Below, in pieces: positions 42,559 through 51,369 of a DNA stretch of 64,000 nucleotides. This DNA is from Streptomyces spirodelae (GTDB taxonomy: Bacteria > Actinomycetota > Actinomycetes > Streptomycetales > Streptomycetaceae), in assembly GCF_017676385.1 (NCBI RefSeq), contig NZ_JAFFZN010000011.1, positions 142,484 through 206,483 of the forward strand, written 5' to 3'. The notes beneath the pieces are model-generated. The model did no database searches, was not told the DNA's origin, and saw only the letters and a list, made by a program, of their open reading frames with translations. Every line of letters begins with the position of its first letter. The first letter of the stretch is position 1. A program made the translations under genes and the position numbers.

Positions 42559-44979
42559 GTGACCACTCGACCAGCGACCGAACCGACCGAACCGACCGAA
42601 CCGACCGAACCGACCGGACGGACCGGCCGGCCCTCCCCCGACGACGATCCCCTTGGGAGCGAACGCGCCCACCTCGCGGCCTCGCGTGCCGCGCTGCGGG
42701 CCATGCGGGCCGACGCGGAAGCCCTCGACATCCGCGATGTGACCGCGAACTGGGTCAATGCCGAGGTGCTGGCGTCCGGTATCGAGGCCCGTATCGCGTC
42801 ACTGGCCGATCTCGCGCACGCGCCGCTGTTCTTCGGCCGCCTGGACCATCAGCGTGCGATCGCAGACGTCGACGAGGGCACCCCGGACGGTGACGACGGG
42901 CGGAAGTTCTACATCGGACGGCGGCACGTCCACGACGCGGACGGCGACCCGATGGTCGTCGACTGGCGTGCCCCCGTCTCGCAGCCGTTCTACCGCGCGT
43001 CACCGAAGGACCCGCAGGGAGTGGCGCTGCGTCGCCGGTTCGGGTACACGGGCGGCGAGCTGACCGCGTACGAGGACGAGCGCCTGACCGGCCCCGGCAC
43101 CACCGGCGAGGGCGGGGACTCCGGGGCCGCCGGGGACTCCGGAGGTGCAGCGCGGCGCACCAGTGCGCTGCTCCAGGCCGAGATCGAGCGACCGCGCGTC
43201 GGCCCCATGCGGGACATCGTCGCCACGATCCAGCCCGAACAGGACGAGATCGTGCGCGCCGGGATCGATGGCACCGTGTGCGTGCAGGGCGCGCCGGGCA
43301 CGGGGAAGACCGCAGTCGGCCTGCACCGGGTGGCGTATCTGCTGTACGCGCACCGGGAACGGCTGACCCGTACGGGCACGCTCGTCATCGGCCCGAACGA
43401 CTCCTTTCTCCGCTACATCGAGCAAGTGCTGCCCGCACTGGGTGAGGTGGCGGTACGGCAGACGACCGTGGAGGGCCTGGTGGCACGGCCCGAGCTGCCC
43501 GTGCGAGCCGTGGACGAAGCGGAGGCGGCCCGGATCAAGGGCGATGCGCGGATGGCGGAGGTGCTGCGCCGTGCCGTGCACGCCGGGGTGCGCCCGCTGC
43601 CCGCTGAGCCGTGCGTGGTGGTGCGCGGCTCGCGGCGCTGGCGGGTTCCCGCGTACGAGATCGAGGAGCTGGTACGGGAGTTGCTGGCCCGGGACATGCG
43701 GTACGGGGCCGCGCGCGCCGCGCTGCCGCAGCGGATCGCCCACGCCGTGCTGGTGCGGATGGAGCAGGCGGGCGAGGCACCGGACGACCGGGTACAGGAC
43801 GCCGTGGCCAGGAACGCCGCCGTCAAGGCCGTGGCGCGCGAGGTGTGGCCCGCCGTCGATCCGGCGAAGCTGGTGCTGCGGCTGCTGTCCGATCCGGAGT
43901 TCCTGGCCGAGCAGGCGGACGGGGTGCTCAGCCCGCAGGAACAGCGGGCGATCCTGTGGCAGAAGCCGGCGCGCGGGGTCAGGAGCGCCAAGTGGTCGGC
44001 CGCCGATGTGGTGCTGGTGGACGAGGCCGCCGACCTGGTGGAGCGCACCCCCTCGCTGGGGCATGTGGTGCTGGACGAGGCACAGGACCTCTCCGCGATG
44101 CAGTACCGGGCCGTGGGGCGGCGCTGTTCGACGGGGTCGGCGACGGTGCTGGGCGACCTGGCGCAGGGCACGACTCCGTGGGCCACCGAGAGCTGGGAGG
44201 CCGCGCTGGAACATCTGGGCAAGCCGAGCGCTGTGGTGGAGGAGTTGACGGAGGGCTTCCGGGTGCCGCGCGAAGTGATCGCGTATGCCTCACGGCTGCT
44301 GCCGGACATCGCGCCGGGGCTGCGGCCGGCGACATCGGTGCGTGAGTCGCCGGGGGACTTCGAGGTGCGGCGGATTCCGGATGGCGGCGCGGAGTCCGTT
44401 CCAGGGCGGCACGGTGCGGAGCCCGGTCCAGGGCACGGAGCGGAGCCCGGTCCAGGGCACGGAGCGGAGCCCGGTCCAGGGCACGGAGCGGAGCCCGGTC
44501 CAGGGCACGGAGCGGAGCCCGGTCCAGGGCACGGTGGCGGGTTCCCGGTGGCGGCCGGTGCGGCGCTCGATCATCTGGTGGTCGATGCCTGTCGGGACGC
44601 CCTGGAACGGGAGGGCTCGGTGGGGCTGATCGCCGCCGACTCGCGGATGCCCGCACTGCAGGGCGCGCTGGAGGCGGCGGGGCTCGGCTGGCTGTCGCCC
44701 GGCGAGGAGACCAGTGCCGACGCGCGGTTGACCCTCGTACCGGCCACGCTGGCGAAGGGGCTGGAGTACGACTACGTGGTGCTGGACGAACCGGCCGCGA
44801 TCGTGGCCGGGGAGCCCGACCGGCGGACCGGGCTGCGGCGGTTGTACGTCTCGCTGACCCGAGCGGTCTCCGGGCTCGTGGTGGTGCACGCGGCGCCTCT
44901 TCCCGGGGCGCTGGCAGGGGGCGGTGCCGACGGGGCGTTGACGGAGCGACGGGGCGGTCGGTGTGAGGCCGTAACGTAG
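42559..44979 (+). CDS. helR: HelR: RNA polymerase recycling ATPase
   Basis: 806 residues from GTG 42559 (GGAGG, 7-nt spacing). UvrD/Rep-like SF1 ATPase of the HelD/HelR class: N-terminal coiled-coil arm (residues ~30-90), FYIGRRHVHD and VVDWRAPVSQPFYRA, Walker A QGAPGTGKTAVGLHR (K250), and later VVLDEAQDLSAMQ, LYVSLTRAVSGLVV. HelR displaces rifamycin from RNA polymerase and frees stalled enzyme (S. venezuelae work). Two simple-sequence expansions are present: TEP repeats at residues 7-19, and five copies of an 8-residue GAEPGPGH-type unit at about 615-660. Confidence 0.85.
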   Translation: MTTRPATEPTEPTEPTEPTGRTGRPSPDDDPLGSERAHLAASRAALRAMRADAEALDIRDVTANWVNAEVLASGIEARIASLADLAHAPLFFGRLDHQRAIADVDEGTPDGDDGRKFYIGRRHVHDADGDPMVVDWRAPVSQPFYRASPKDPQGVALRRRFGYTGGELTAYEDERLTGPGTTGEGGDSGAAGDSGGAARRTSALLQAEIERPRVGPMRDIVATIQPEQDEIVRAGIDGTVCVQGAPGTGKTAVGLHRVAYLLYAHRERLTRTGTLVIGPNDSFLRYIEQVLPALGEVAVRQTTVEGLVARPELPVRAVDEAEAARIKGDARMAEVLRRAVHAGVRPLPAEPCVVVRGSRRWRVPAYEIEELVRELLARDMRYGAARAALPQRIAHAVLVRMEQAGEAPDDRVQDAVARNAAVKAVAREVWPAVDPAKLVLRLLSDPEFLAEQADGVLSPQEQRAILWQKPARGVRSAKWSAADVVLVDEAADLVERTPSLGHVVLDEAQDLSAMQYRAVGRRCSTGSATVLGDLAQGTTPWATESWEAALEHLGKPSAVVEELTEGFRVPREVIAYASRLLPDIAPGLRPATSVRESPGDFEVRRIPDGGAESVPGRHGAEPGPGHGAEPGPGHGAEPGPGHGAEPGPGHGAEPGPGHGGGFPVAAGAALDHLVVDACRDALEREGSVGLIAADSRMPALQGALEAAGLGWLSPGEETSADARLTLVPATLAKGLEYDYVVLDEPAAIVAGEPDRRTGLRRLYVSLTRAVSGLVVVHAAPLPGALAGGGADGALTERRGGRCEAVT
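44410..44529 (+). repeat. 24-bp minisatellite inside helR
   Basis: Five head-to-tail 24-bp units (CACGGAGCGGAGCCCGGTCC followed by AGGG), the first with one substitution, preserve the frame and add 40 residues between helicase motifs. Near-identity of the units suggests recent expansion. Confidence 0.85.
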
Positions 44980-45042
44980 CCGTAACGTAGATGTTTGTCC
45001 CTTCACATCCGAGCACGTCCGAGCACGTCCAGGAGTCGCGCC

Positions 45043-46020
45043 GTGCACCATCTTTCGTACGGAGATGTCAAGACCGCCGCCGATCGGGTAGCCGGCGGCG
45101 TTCGCCCTGTCGCGGTTGCGCGCGCGGACGCCGGTGCGGCCTCAGGCGCCGCTTCGGAGTACGAGCTGTTCTTCGCGCTGGAGTTCATGCAGCACACCGG
45201 GAGCTTCAAGGCCCGCGGCGCGCTCAACTTCCTGCTGGCACACCGGGAGAGCGGTGAACTGCCCGACGCGGGTGTCACCATCGCCTCAGGCGGCAACGCG
45301 GGGCTCGCGTGCGCGTGGGCCGCGCGAGGGCTGGGCGTGCCCGCGACGGTTTTCCTGCCGCAGACCGCGCCGGAGGTGAAGGTCGACCGGTTGCGCTCGT
45401 ACGGGGCCGAGGTGCGGCTGGTCGGTACGGAGTACGCCGAGGCCGCCGCGGCGTGTGAGGCGTTCGCGGAGGACACCGGGGCGCTGCGGTCGCACGCGTA
45501 CGACCACCCGCTGATCGCCGCCGGGGCCGGGACGTTGGTGGAGGAGATCCGGTCGCAGGTGCCGCTGGTCGACACCGTGGTGGTGTCGGTGGGAGGCGGC
45601 GGGCTGTTCGCGGGGGTCGCGGCGGCTGCGCAGCACCATGGAATCCGGGTGGTGGCGGTGGAGCCGGAACGGTGCCGTGCGTTGAACGCCGCGTTGGAGG
45701 CGGGGCGCGTGGTGGATGTGGCGGTCGACTCGGTGGCCGCCGACTCGTTGGGCGCGCGGCGGGCCTCCCCGATGGCGCTTGCGGCGGCTGGTCACCGGAA
45801 TGTGCGGTCGGTGCTGGTGAGGGATGAGGCCGTGGTGGCGGTGCGGCGGGAGTTGTGGGAGGGGTATCGGCTGGCGGTGGAGAACGCGGCGGCTACGGCG
45901 GTGGCTGCGGTGGAGGGGGAGGGCGCTCGGGAGGGTGCGCCTTATGTGCCTTCCGCTGGGGAGAGGGTTGTTGTGGTGCTGTGCGGGGGGAATGCCGATC
46001 CGGGGGGCATCGCTTCTTGA
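45043..46020 (+). CDS. Serine/threonine dehydratase-like PLP enzyme
   Basis: 325 residues from GTG 45043 with AGGAG 7 nt upstream. Fold type II PLP enzyme: the Schiff-base Lys is in TGSFKARGALN, the cofactor loop is SGGNAGLACAWAA, and the phosphate-binding Gly loop is VVSVGGGGLFAGVAAA. It should deaminate threonine or serine to a 2-oxo acid. There is no C-terminal ACT domain, so it is the catabolic, non-allosteric type. Two copies of CGAGCACGTCC lie just upstream. Confidence 0.85.
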   Translation: MHHLSYGDVKTAADRVAGGVRPVAVARADAGAASGAASEYELFFALEFMQHTGSFKARGALNFLLAHRESGELPDAGVTIASGGNAGLACAWAARGLGVPATVFLPQTAPEVKVDRLRSYGAEVRLVGTEYAEAAAACEAFAEDTGALRSHAYDHPLIAAGAGTLVEEIRSQVPLVDTVVVSVGGGGLFAGVAAAAQHHGIRVVAVEPERCRALNAALEAGRVVDVAVDSVAADSLGARRASPMALAAAGHRNVRSVLVRDEAVVAVRRELWEGYRLAVENAAATAVAAVEGEGAREGAPYVPSAGERVVVVLCGGNADPGGIAS

Positions 46021-46540
46021 CGGCTGCGCCCTGGGGGCGGGGTCCGTAGGATGCGTGAATTTGGCGTTTTACTGCCGGGTTTGCGTTTCGTGCGAACGCG
46101 CCTTGCGGCTGGCTACGGGGGGAGGGGTCGTGGGTTGCGGTGCGTTCTTGGCGCCGGTGCGGGTGCGGTTTGGCTGGGCGCCGTGCCGCCGCCGTCGCGG
46201 GGTGCTGTTGCGTGAACCGACCTTGCGGTGAGGTGTGGTTGCGGGGGAGCTGGCTGCTGCCGCGCGGAGGTTGCGGTTTCGTCTTCTCGCTCCGCTCGCG
46301 ACACGCCGGTGGGGGCGGGCCGGGAGGGGGGTTGTTTTTTGGTTACCTGCTGAACCGGTGACGTTTTTGGCCCCTTGTCGGGGGAGGGGGCTGGGCTCGG
46401 GCTGTTCGACGCCGCGTTCCTGGATGGGGCGGATCCGACTGCGGACCGCCGGCCCTGGAGCCCGTGTCTCCATGAAGGTTTCACTTGAGGTGGCTGTCCG
46501 GGGAGGTGGCAGGGTGGGTGGGGGCCGTTAGGGTGCCGGG
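46021..46540 (+). other. 520-bp G/T-skewed gap with a G-quadruplex motif
   Basis: No convincing gene on either strand; the open frames here are Arg/Pro-rich shadows. The + strand is strongly G- and T-rich. It contains GGGGGCGGGCCGGGAGGGGG (46311-46330), four G-runs with 1-2-nt loops, followed directly by GTTGTTTTTT. A second G-run cluster lies near 46118. This could be a structured or non-coding RNA region, or decayed DNA. Confidence 0.5.
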
Positions 46541-46888
46541 GTGAGAGCACCGGGCAGCAACGAGTACGAGCGGCTTCAGCAGGACGTGCTGCGGATGCGC
46601 ACGTCGTCCCCGGAGGAGCGGAGGGCTTTGCTCCGGCCGCAGCGGACCTCCCCCGCCAACGCGCGGAAGGCCATGATGGCCGTCGCCGTGGTGTATCTGG
46701 TCGGTGCGGTCATCGAGACCGTCAAGGCGATCCACGGGGGTGAGTCGGCGCCGCTGATCGCCGTGTTGGTGGCCGCCACCGCTTTGGCGGGTGCCATGTT
46801 CGAGTTGGGGCGGCGCGGCCGTACGAGGATCGGTTTCACCGTCTTCGTCATCGGTCTGGTCGCGCTCTCCCTGGTGCAGGCTCTCTGA
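46541..46888 (+). CDS. Small membrane protein, two or three spans
   Basis: 115 residues from GTG 46541. A polar N-terminus with LQQDVLRMRTSSPEERRALL is followed by three hydrophobic segments (MMAVAVVYLVGAVIETV, APLIAVLVAATALAGAMFEL, IGFTVFVIGLVALSLVQAL). No known motif. It converges on the aldolase pseudogene. Function unknown. Confidence 0.65.
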   Translation: MRAPGSNEYERLQQDVLRMRTSSPEERRALLRPQRTSPANARKAMMAVAVVYLVGAVIETVKAIHGGESAPLIAVLVAATALAGAMFELGRRGRTRIGFTVFVIGLVALSLVQAL

Positions 46889-46907
46889 GGTCGCCCCGGG
46901 GAGCGGT

Positions 46908-47607
46908 TCAGCGGAGGAAGGCGGCGGCCAGGCGCCGGCCGAAGGGTTCGGGAGCACCGCGTCGGGCCAGGAACTCCTCCGCTGTCCGGATCACCCGCAG
47001 GGAGTTGCGCTCGCACTCCTGTGAGGTCTCGCCCCAGGCGGTGATGCCGTGGCCGCCCAGTACGACGCCGACAGCCTGCGGGTTGGCCTCCCTGACGGCG
47101 GCGATGTCCAGCCCGAGCTGGAACCCGGGGCGCCGCCAGGGCACCCAGCCGACGGCGTCGCCGAAGCACTCGCCGGTCAGCTTCTCGCCGTCGGCGGCGC
47201 AGGCGGGGGCTGTGCCGGAGTCGGGGTGCAGATGGTCGACGTGCGCCGCGTCAAGCAGGCCGTGCATGGCCGTGTCGATGGACGGTGCGGCGCCGCCCCT
47301 GCCGTGCAGGCAGTAGTCGAACGCGCCGACCATCTCGTCCTCGCGCTCGACGCCGGGGTAGGTGGCGGTGAGCGCGCGCAGCCGGTCCAGGCGGAGCACG
47401 GCCAGCCCGCCTTCGGTGAGAGTGCCCAGATCGCCGCCCGATCCTTTGACCCCACATCAGCTCGACGGGCTGCCCTGTGACCGGGGCGGTCGCGCTGCCC
47501 TTGGCCGAGGCGCCGCCCGCGTAGTTGGTGTTGCGCGGGTCGGCGCCGAGGGTGTGCGTGCGGTCCAGGAGTGCGGCCACGGCGGGGTGGCGGGACGAGG
47601 AGGGCAT
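46908..47607 (-). pseudogene. Frameshifted, truncated rhamnulose-phosphate aldolase-like remnant
   Basis: Two overlapping frames together give the N-terminal class II aldolase half of the bifunctional aldolase/short-chain dehydrogenase family. The first part runs from MPSSSRHPAVAALL to PVTGQPVELMWG. The second resumes in another frame as AVLRLDRLRAL ... VEREDEMVGAFDYCLHG ... HVDHLHPDSG ... LGGHGITAWG. The switch is explained by one extra G in a run of four (47450-47453 on the + strand): the expected WVKGSGG is read in frame 1 up to W. The GGNTS motif reads GGASA. The gene stops after LARRGAPEPFGRRL with no dehydrogenase domain, about a third of the usual length. Confidence 0.8.
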
Positions 47608-47756
47608 GCGCTTCCTTCGGTGGCGGGCGGCGGCGACGGAACGACCTCGTGAAACAGCTCGTGCAGTTCAGTTCGTGAAGTTCAGCCCTTGAAACGATTC
47701 AAACAGCAAGCAGCAAGCTAGAGGGGGGCGTTGGAGGTCTGTCAACGGCTCCGGAA

Positions 47757-48140
47757 CTACTCGGAGGCCGGGGCCCAGTCGGCGATCAGCGCGAGGAGAC
47801 CGGGGAAGCGGGCCTCCAGGTCGTCGATGCGGACCTGGTTGCGGCGGGACGGGCCGTACTGCCGCTGCCGGATGAGACCGGCCTCGCGCAGGGTGCGGAA
47901 GTGGTGGGTGAGCGAGGACTTGGGGCGGTCCAGCTCGAACCAGGTGCAGGTGTGGTCGAAGTCGACCGACTCCAGCAGGAGCTTGCGCACCACGCCGATC
48001 CGCAGGGGATCACTGAGCGCCGCCATGACCGCCTCCAGCCGGATCTCCCCCCGCGCGGGTTCGGGCAGCGGCTCGGGGAGCTCCGCGCCGGGCGGGGGCG
48101 GCGGGATACGGAAGTCCCGGGCGAGGGCCGTGTCACTCAT
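47757..48140 (-). CDS. ArsR-type winged-helix regulator
   Basis: 127 residues. A Pro-rich N-terminus precedes an ArsR-like winged helix-turn-helix: MAALSDPLRIGVVRKLL, then SSLTHHFRTLREAGLIRQRQ and the wing GPSRRNQVRID. There are no paired Cys of metal sensors, so the ligand is probably not a metal. It is divergent from an MFS exporter across 146 bp carrying three identical-pattern palindromes, the probable binding sites for this protein. Confidence 0.88.
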   Translation of the reverse strand: MSDTALARDFRIPPPPPGAELPEPLPEPARGEIRLEAVMAALSDPLRIGVVRKLLLESVDFDHTCTWFELDRPKSSLTHHFRTLREAGLIRQRQYGPSRRNQVRIDDLEARFPGLLALIADWAPASE

Positions 48141-48177
48141 GGGGCCTCCTTCGGTGGGGGTGGCGCCTTCCGGAGAT

Positions 48178-48247
48178 GTACGAGTTGCATCGTACTACCT
48201 CCACTGGTACGAATTCTCTCGTACTACTTGTACGAGTTTACTCGTAC
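48178..48247. promoter_or_regulatory. Three operators GTACGA-N6-TCGTAC
   Basis: Perfect palindromes GTACGA-N6-TCGTAC occur at 48178-48195, 48207-48224 and 48230-48247 in the divergent region between the arsR-type gene and the MFS gene. Start-to-start spacings are 29 and 23 bp. All three N6 spacers are AT-richer than the surroundings. The sites cover the expected promoters of both genes. Confidence 0.85.
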
Positions 48248-48286
48248 ACCCACCATCCCTGTCCTCCCCTGCCCAGGAGCGCTCGT

Positions 48287-49591
48287 ATGCCCACGCCCAC
48301 GCCCCCGCCGCCACCCGTCCCGTCCGCCGTACCCGGCCGGCGCTGGATGTGGCTGGCCGCCTGGCCCGTCGTCGCCGTACTGGCCCTCTCCAACGAACCC
48401 GCGCCGCTCTACGTCCTGTGGCAGGACCGGATCGGCTTCTCAGCCGCCACACTGACCGCGGTATACGCCTTCTACATCGCCGGACTCCTGGGCACCCTCA
48501 CCGTAGCGGGCACCCTCTCCGACCGGTTCGGACGCAAGCCGGTGCTGCTGCCCGGGCTGGCTCTCGGACTGCTGGCCTCCGCGCTGTTCGCGGCCGCGCA
48601 CTCGGTGCCGGCACTCGTCGTCGCGCGGCTGCTGAGCGGGGTCGCGGTCGGCGCGTTCCTCTCCGCCGGGATGGCCGCGGTATCCGACCTCGCGGACCGT
48701 ACCCAGAAGCGAACCGCCGGGCTGATCGCCTCGTCCTCGATGGTCGGCGGTGCCGCCGTCGGCCCGCTGCTGGCCGGACTGCTGTCCGAACTGGTGCCCG
48801 GCCCCTCGGTCACCGTCTTCGTGGTCCAGTTCGCGCTGCTGCTGGCCGCGCTCGTGGTCGTACTCCGGATGCCGCTGCCGCGCCGGAAGCCGGGCGGTGC
48901 GACAGCACGCCCTCGGCGACTGATCCGTGTCCCCTCGGCGCCGCGCGCCAACCGGCGCCAGCTCCTGCTCGGCCTCGCCGTGTTCGCACCGGCGATCGCC
49001 GCCACCGGTTTCGTGCTGTCGCTCGGACCGACCCTGCTCGCCGAGCTGCTGCACACCAGCAGCCGGATCGTCTCCGGCGCGACCATCTTCGTACTGTTCG
49101 CCGCCGCGACCGGTATTCAGTTCGCCGCGCGGCGACTGCGGGTTCGCACGGACCTGCTGACCGGCGCCGGGCTGACCGTGGCGAGCATGGCCACGCTCGT
49201 CCTGGCCGTGCGCACCACCTCGGTCCTCGCCCTCGTCGCCTCCGCCGTGCTCGCCGGACTCGGCCAGGGGCTGACCCAACTCGGCGCCCTGACCATGCTC
49301 AGCTCCAACGTCCCCGCCGCCCGCCTCGCCGAGGCCAACGCGGCACTGACCGCGGGCGGCTACCTGCTCGCCGGCGCCCTCCCGGTGGCCGCGGGCGCAC
49401 TCAGCGACCTCACCTCGCTGAATACGGCCACTGCGGTGTTCGGCGCCACCGTCGCCGCGTTGTCCCTCGCGGGGGCGACGGCGGTGGTGCTCCGGCTCCG
49501 CGAGGGCGACAGGGAGAGCGGAAACGGGGACGGCCCGCGCGGGGTCGTCGTCCGGGCCCGGCGGGTGCGCGTGCCTTCGGCGATTCGCTGA
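48287..49591 (+). CDS. MFS exporter controlled by the ArsR-type regulator
   Basis: 434 residues from ATG 48287 (AGGAG upstream). Twelve helices; motif A is GTLSDRFGRKPVLL between helices 2 and 3, and the family starts with WPVVAVLALSNEPAPLYVLW. It resembles DHA1-like exporters with a duplicated six-helix layout. The frame extends upstream through the operators but the ATG after the Shine-Dalgarno is clear. Drug or metabolite efflux is likely; substrate unknown. Confidence 0.85.
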   Translation: MPTPTPPPPPVPSAVPGRRWMWLAAWPVVAVLALSNEPAPLYVLWQDRIGFSAATLTAVYAFYIAGLLGTLTVAGTLSDRFGRKPVLLPGLALGLLASALFAAAHSVPALVVARLLSGVAVGAFLSAGMAAVSDLADRTQKRTAGLIASSSMVGGAAVGPLLAGLLSELVPGPSVTVFVVQFALLLAALVVVLRMPLPRRKPGGATARPRRLIRVPSAPRANRRQLLLGLAVFAPAIAATGFVLSLGPTLLAELLHTSSRIVSGATIFVLFAAATGIQFAARRLRVRTDLLTGAGLTVASMATLVLAVRTTSVLALVASAVLAGLGQGLTQLGALTMLSSNVPAARLAEANAALTAGGYLLAGALPVAAGALSDLTSLNTATAVFGATVAALSLAGATAVVLRLREGDRESGNGDGPRGVVVRARRVRVPSAIR

Positions 49592-49639
49592 GGGGTGGAC
49601 CGGAAGAAGCAGCTGCCCGTAAGCGACCGAAGGCGCGCG

Positions 49640-50344
49640 TCAGGGCTGATCGACGGCCCGGCGCCACGTCCGCACCGCCGCGGGGTCGACCGGGCCGCTC
49701 CAGCCCCGGGGGCGCGCCGCGCCCCCGATGTGGAACCCGTCGATCCCCGCCCGGCACAGCTCGGGCACCTGGCCCAGGGACAGACCGCCGCCGACCAGCA
49801 GCCGGGGGCCGTAACCCGGCTCGCGGGCCGCGGTGCGCTCGGCCTCGGCGAGCAGGGTCCGGTGCCCCTCGGCCACGCCGTGCGGGGAGCCCGCGGTGAG
49901 GAAGGTGTCCAGGCCGGGCATGTCGGCGAGTTGCTTGCGCAGCGCGTCGCGGTCGGCGGCGCGGTCCAGCGCGCGGTGGAACGTCCAGCGGCAGCCCGGG
50001 ACGGCGGCTGTGACGGCCTCGATCGCCGGCAGGTCAGCCTGACCGGCGTCGTCCAGGAAGCCGAGGACGAACTCCTCGGCGCCTGCCGTGTGCAGCGCCT
50101 CGGCCCTGGCGCACAGTTCCCCGATCCCGGCCTCGCCCCCGGCGCTGAACCCGTCGGCGAGCCGCAGCATCACTCGAAGGGGGATGCTCACGGCGTCCCG
50201 GACAGCGGTGAAGGTCTCCACGGAAGGGGTGAGCCCGTCGGCGGCCATGTCGGTGACCACCTCAAGGCGGTCCGCTCCTCCGGCCTGCGCGGCAGCAGCG
50301 TCTTCCGCGCTGAGCGCGACCACCTCGAGAATTGGTCTAGACAT
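49640..50344 (-). CDS. cutC: CutC family protein
   Basis: 234 residues from ATG 50344. TIM-barrel CutC with the signatures LEVVALSAEDAAAAQAGGADRLEVV, FVLGFLDDAGQ, TFHRALDRA and DTFLTAGSPHGVAEG. CutC was linked to copper homeostasis in E. coli, though the direct role is debated. It is divergent from the HD-domain gene (67 bp) and convergent with the MFS gene (48 bp). Confidence 0.9.
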   Translation of the reverse strand: MSRPILEVVALSAEDAAAAQAGGADRLEVVTDMAADGLTPSVETFTAVRDAVSIPLRVMLRLADGFSAGGEAGIGELCARAEALHTAGAEEFVLGFLDDAGQADLPAIEAVTAAVPGCRWTFHRALDRAADRDALRKQLADMPGLDTFLTAGSPHGVAEGHRTLLAEAERTAAREPGYGPRLLVGGGLSLGQVPELCRAGIDGFHIGGAARPRGWSGPVDPAAVRTWRRAVDQP

Positions 50345-50411
50345 GCGCAACAGGGTGCCATACGGCGAAGAGCGCTGGAAGACGGCACTCCTCTCGGACC
50401 ACAATTGCCCG

Positions 50412-51263
50412 ATGCCGACAACAGAGCCACCCGAGGGCCGGCGCCCGAGCAGCGGAACGCGCGCAGAGGGGGGCGCCGGAGCAGGTGCCGGAGCGGGCAC
50501 CGGAGCGGGCGCCGGAGCGGGCGCCGGGGATGCGGACGGTCCGCACCGGGCCCTGCTCGCCCGCTGGAACACGCTGCTGATCAGCGCCCGCGGCGGCCCC
50601 GGAGGACCCGATCCGGCCCCGTACGGCGAGGATCTGCTGCGCCGCTGGTCCGAACCGCACCGCCGCTACCACGCCGCCGGCCATCTACGCGCCGTACTCG
50701 ACCGCGTCGACGAACTCGCCGCGCACGTCTCCACCGCGCAGCCGGGCGCGAGCGCCCCGCCGGACGGGACGTCCGACGGGGCCGACGAGGCACACGCAGC
50801 CGGTGAGCCGGCCGCCGACCTCGACGCCGTGCGGCTCGCCGCCTGGTTCCACGACGCCGTCTACCGTCCGGACCGCAGCGAGAACGAGGAGCGCAGCGCC
50901 CGGCTCGCCGAACGCGCCCTGCCCGAGGCGGGGGTGCCGCAGGCACGTACCGCCGAGGTCGCCCGCCTCGTCCGGCTGACCGTCACGCACGACCCGGCGC
51001 CCGGCGATCTCAACGGGGAACTGCTGTGCGACGCCGACCTCGCCGTACTGGCCGGCTCCCCGGAGAGCTACGCCCACTACGCCGCCGAGATCCGCCAGGA
51101 GTACGCCTTCGTCCCGGACGCCGCCTTCCAGGAGGGCCGCGCGACCGTACTGCACCAACTCCTCGGCCTCCCCCAACTCTTCCGCACCTCCTACGCCCGC
51201 AGCCACTGGGAACCCACGGCCCGCCACAACCTGACGACGGAGCTACGGCTGCTGAACGCCTGA
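50412..51263 (+). CDS. HD-domain predicted metal-dependent phosphohydrolase
   Basis: 283 residues from ATG 50412. An N-terminal Gly/Ala run coded by a 12-bp repeat (50473-50528) is followed by the HD-type domain: YHAAGHLRAVLDRVDEL, then AAWFHDAVYRPDRSENEERS with the His-Asp pair, VTHDP, and a late DADLAVLAGSPESY. Related proteins are annotated as HD-domain or predicted metal-dependent phosphohydrolase. Substrate unknown. The frame is open to 50088, but that part is antisense to cutC. Confidence 0.8.
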   Translation: MPTTEPPEGRRPSSGTRAEGGAGAGAGAGTGAGAGAGAGDADGPHRALLARWNTLLISARGGPGGPDPAPYGEDLLRRWSEPHRRYHAAGHLRAVLDRVDELAAHVSTAQPGASAPPDGTSDGADEAHAAGEPAADLDAVRLAAWFHDAVYRPDRSENEERSARLAERALPEAGVPQARTAEVARLVRLTVTHDPAPGDLNGELLCDADLAVLAGSPESYAHYAAEIRQEYAFVPDAAFQEGRATVLHQLLGLPQLFRTSYARSHWEPTARHNLTTELRLLNA

Positions 51264-51267
51264 ACGC

Positions 51268-51312
51268 CTGACCACCTGAGCACCTGAGCACCTGAGCACC
51301 TGAGCACCTGAC
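51268..51312 (+). repeat. 8-bp tandem repeat CACCTGAG
   Basis: The unit CACCTGAG is repeated about five times directly after the HD gene stop, bounded by two CGCCTGA half-units. It is a simple-sequence expansion in the 106-bp gap before the Cmx-like gene. Confidence 0.8.
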
Positions 51313-51369
51313 GCCAACAGGCGGCCGCCCGGCGGGAATGCGGGCACCGGCGCGCCGGTTGGAGAGGGC

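Noticed and set aside
44410..44529. CRISPR-like array
   Set aside because: The 24-bp units are contiguous, in frame and without spacers: a coding minisatellite.
46069..46473. 134-codon minus-strand frame in the 46 kb gap
   Set aside because: Pro/Arg/Thr-rich composition and no ribosome-binding site; it reflects the G/T skew of the other strand.
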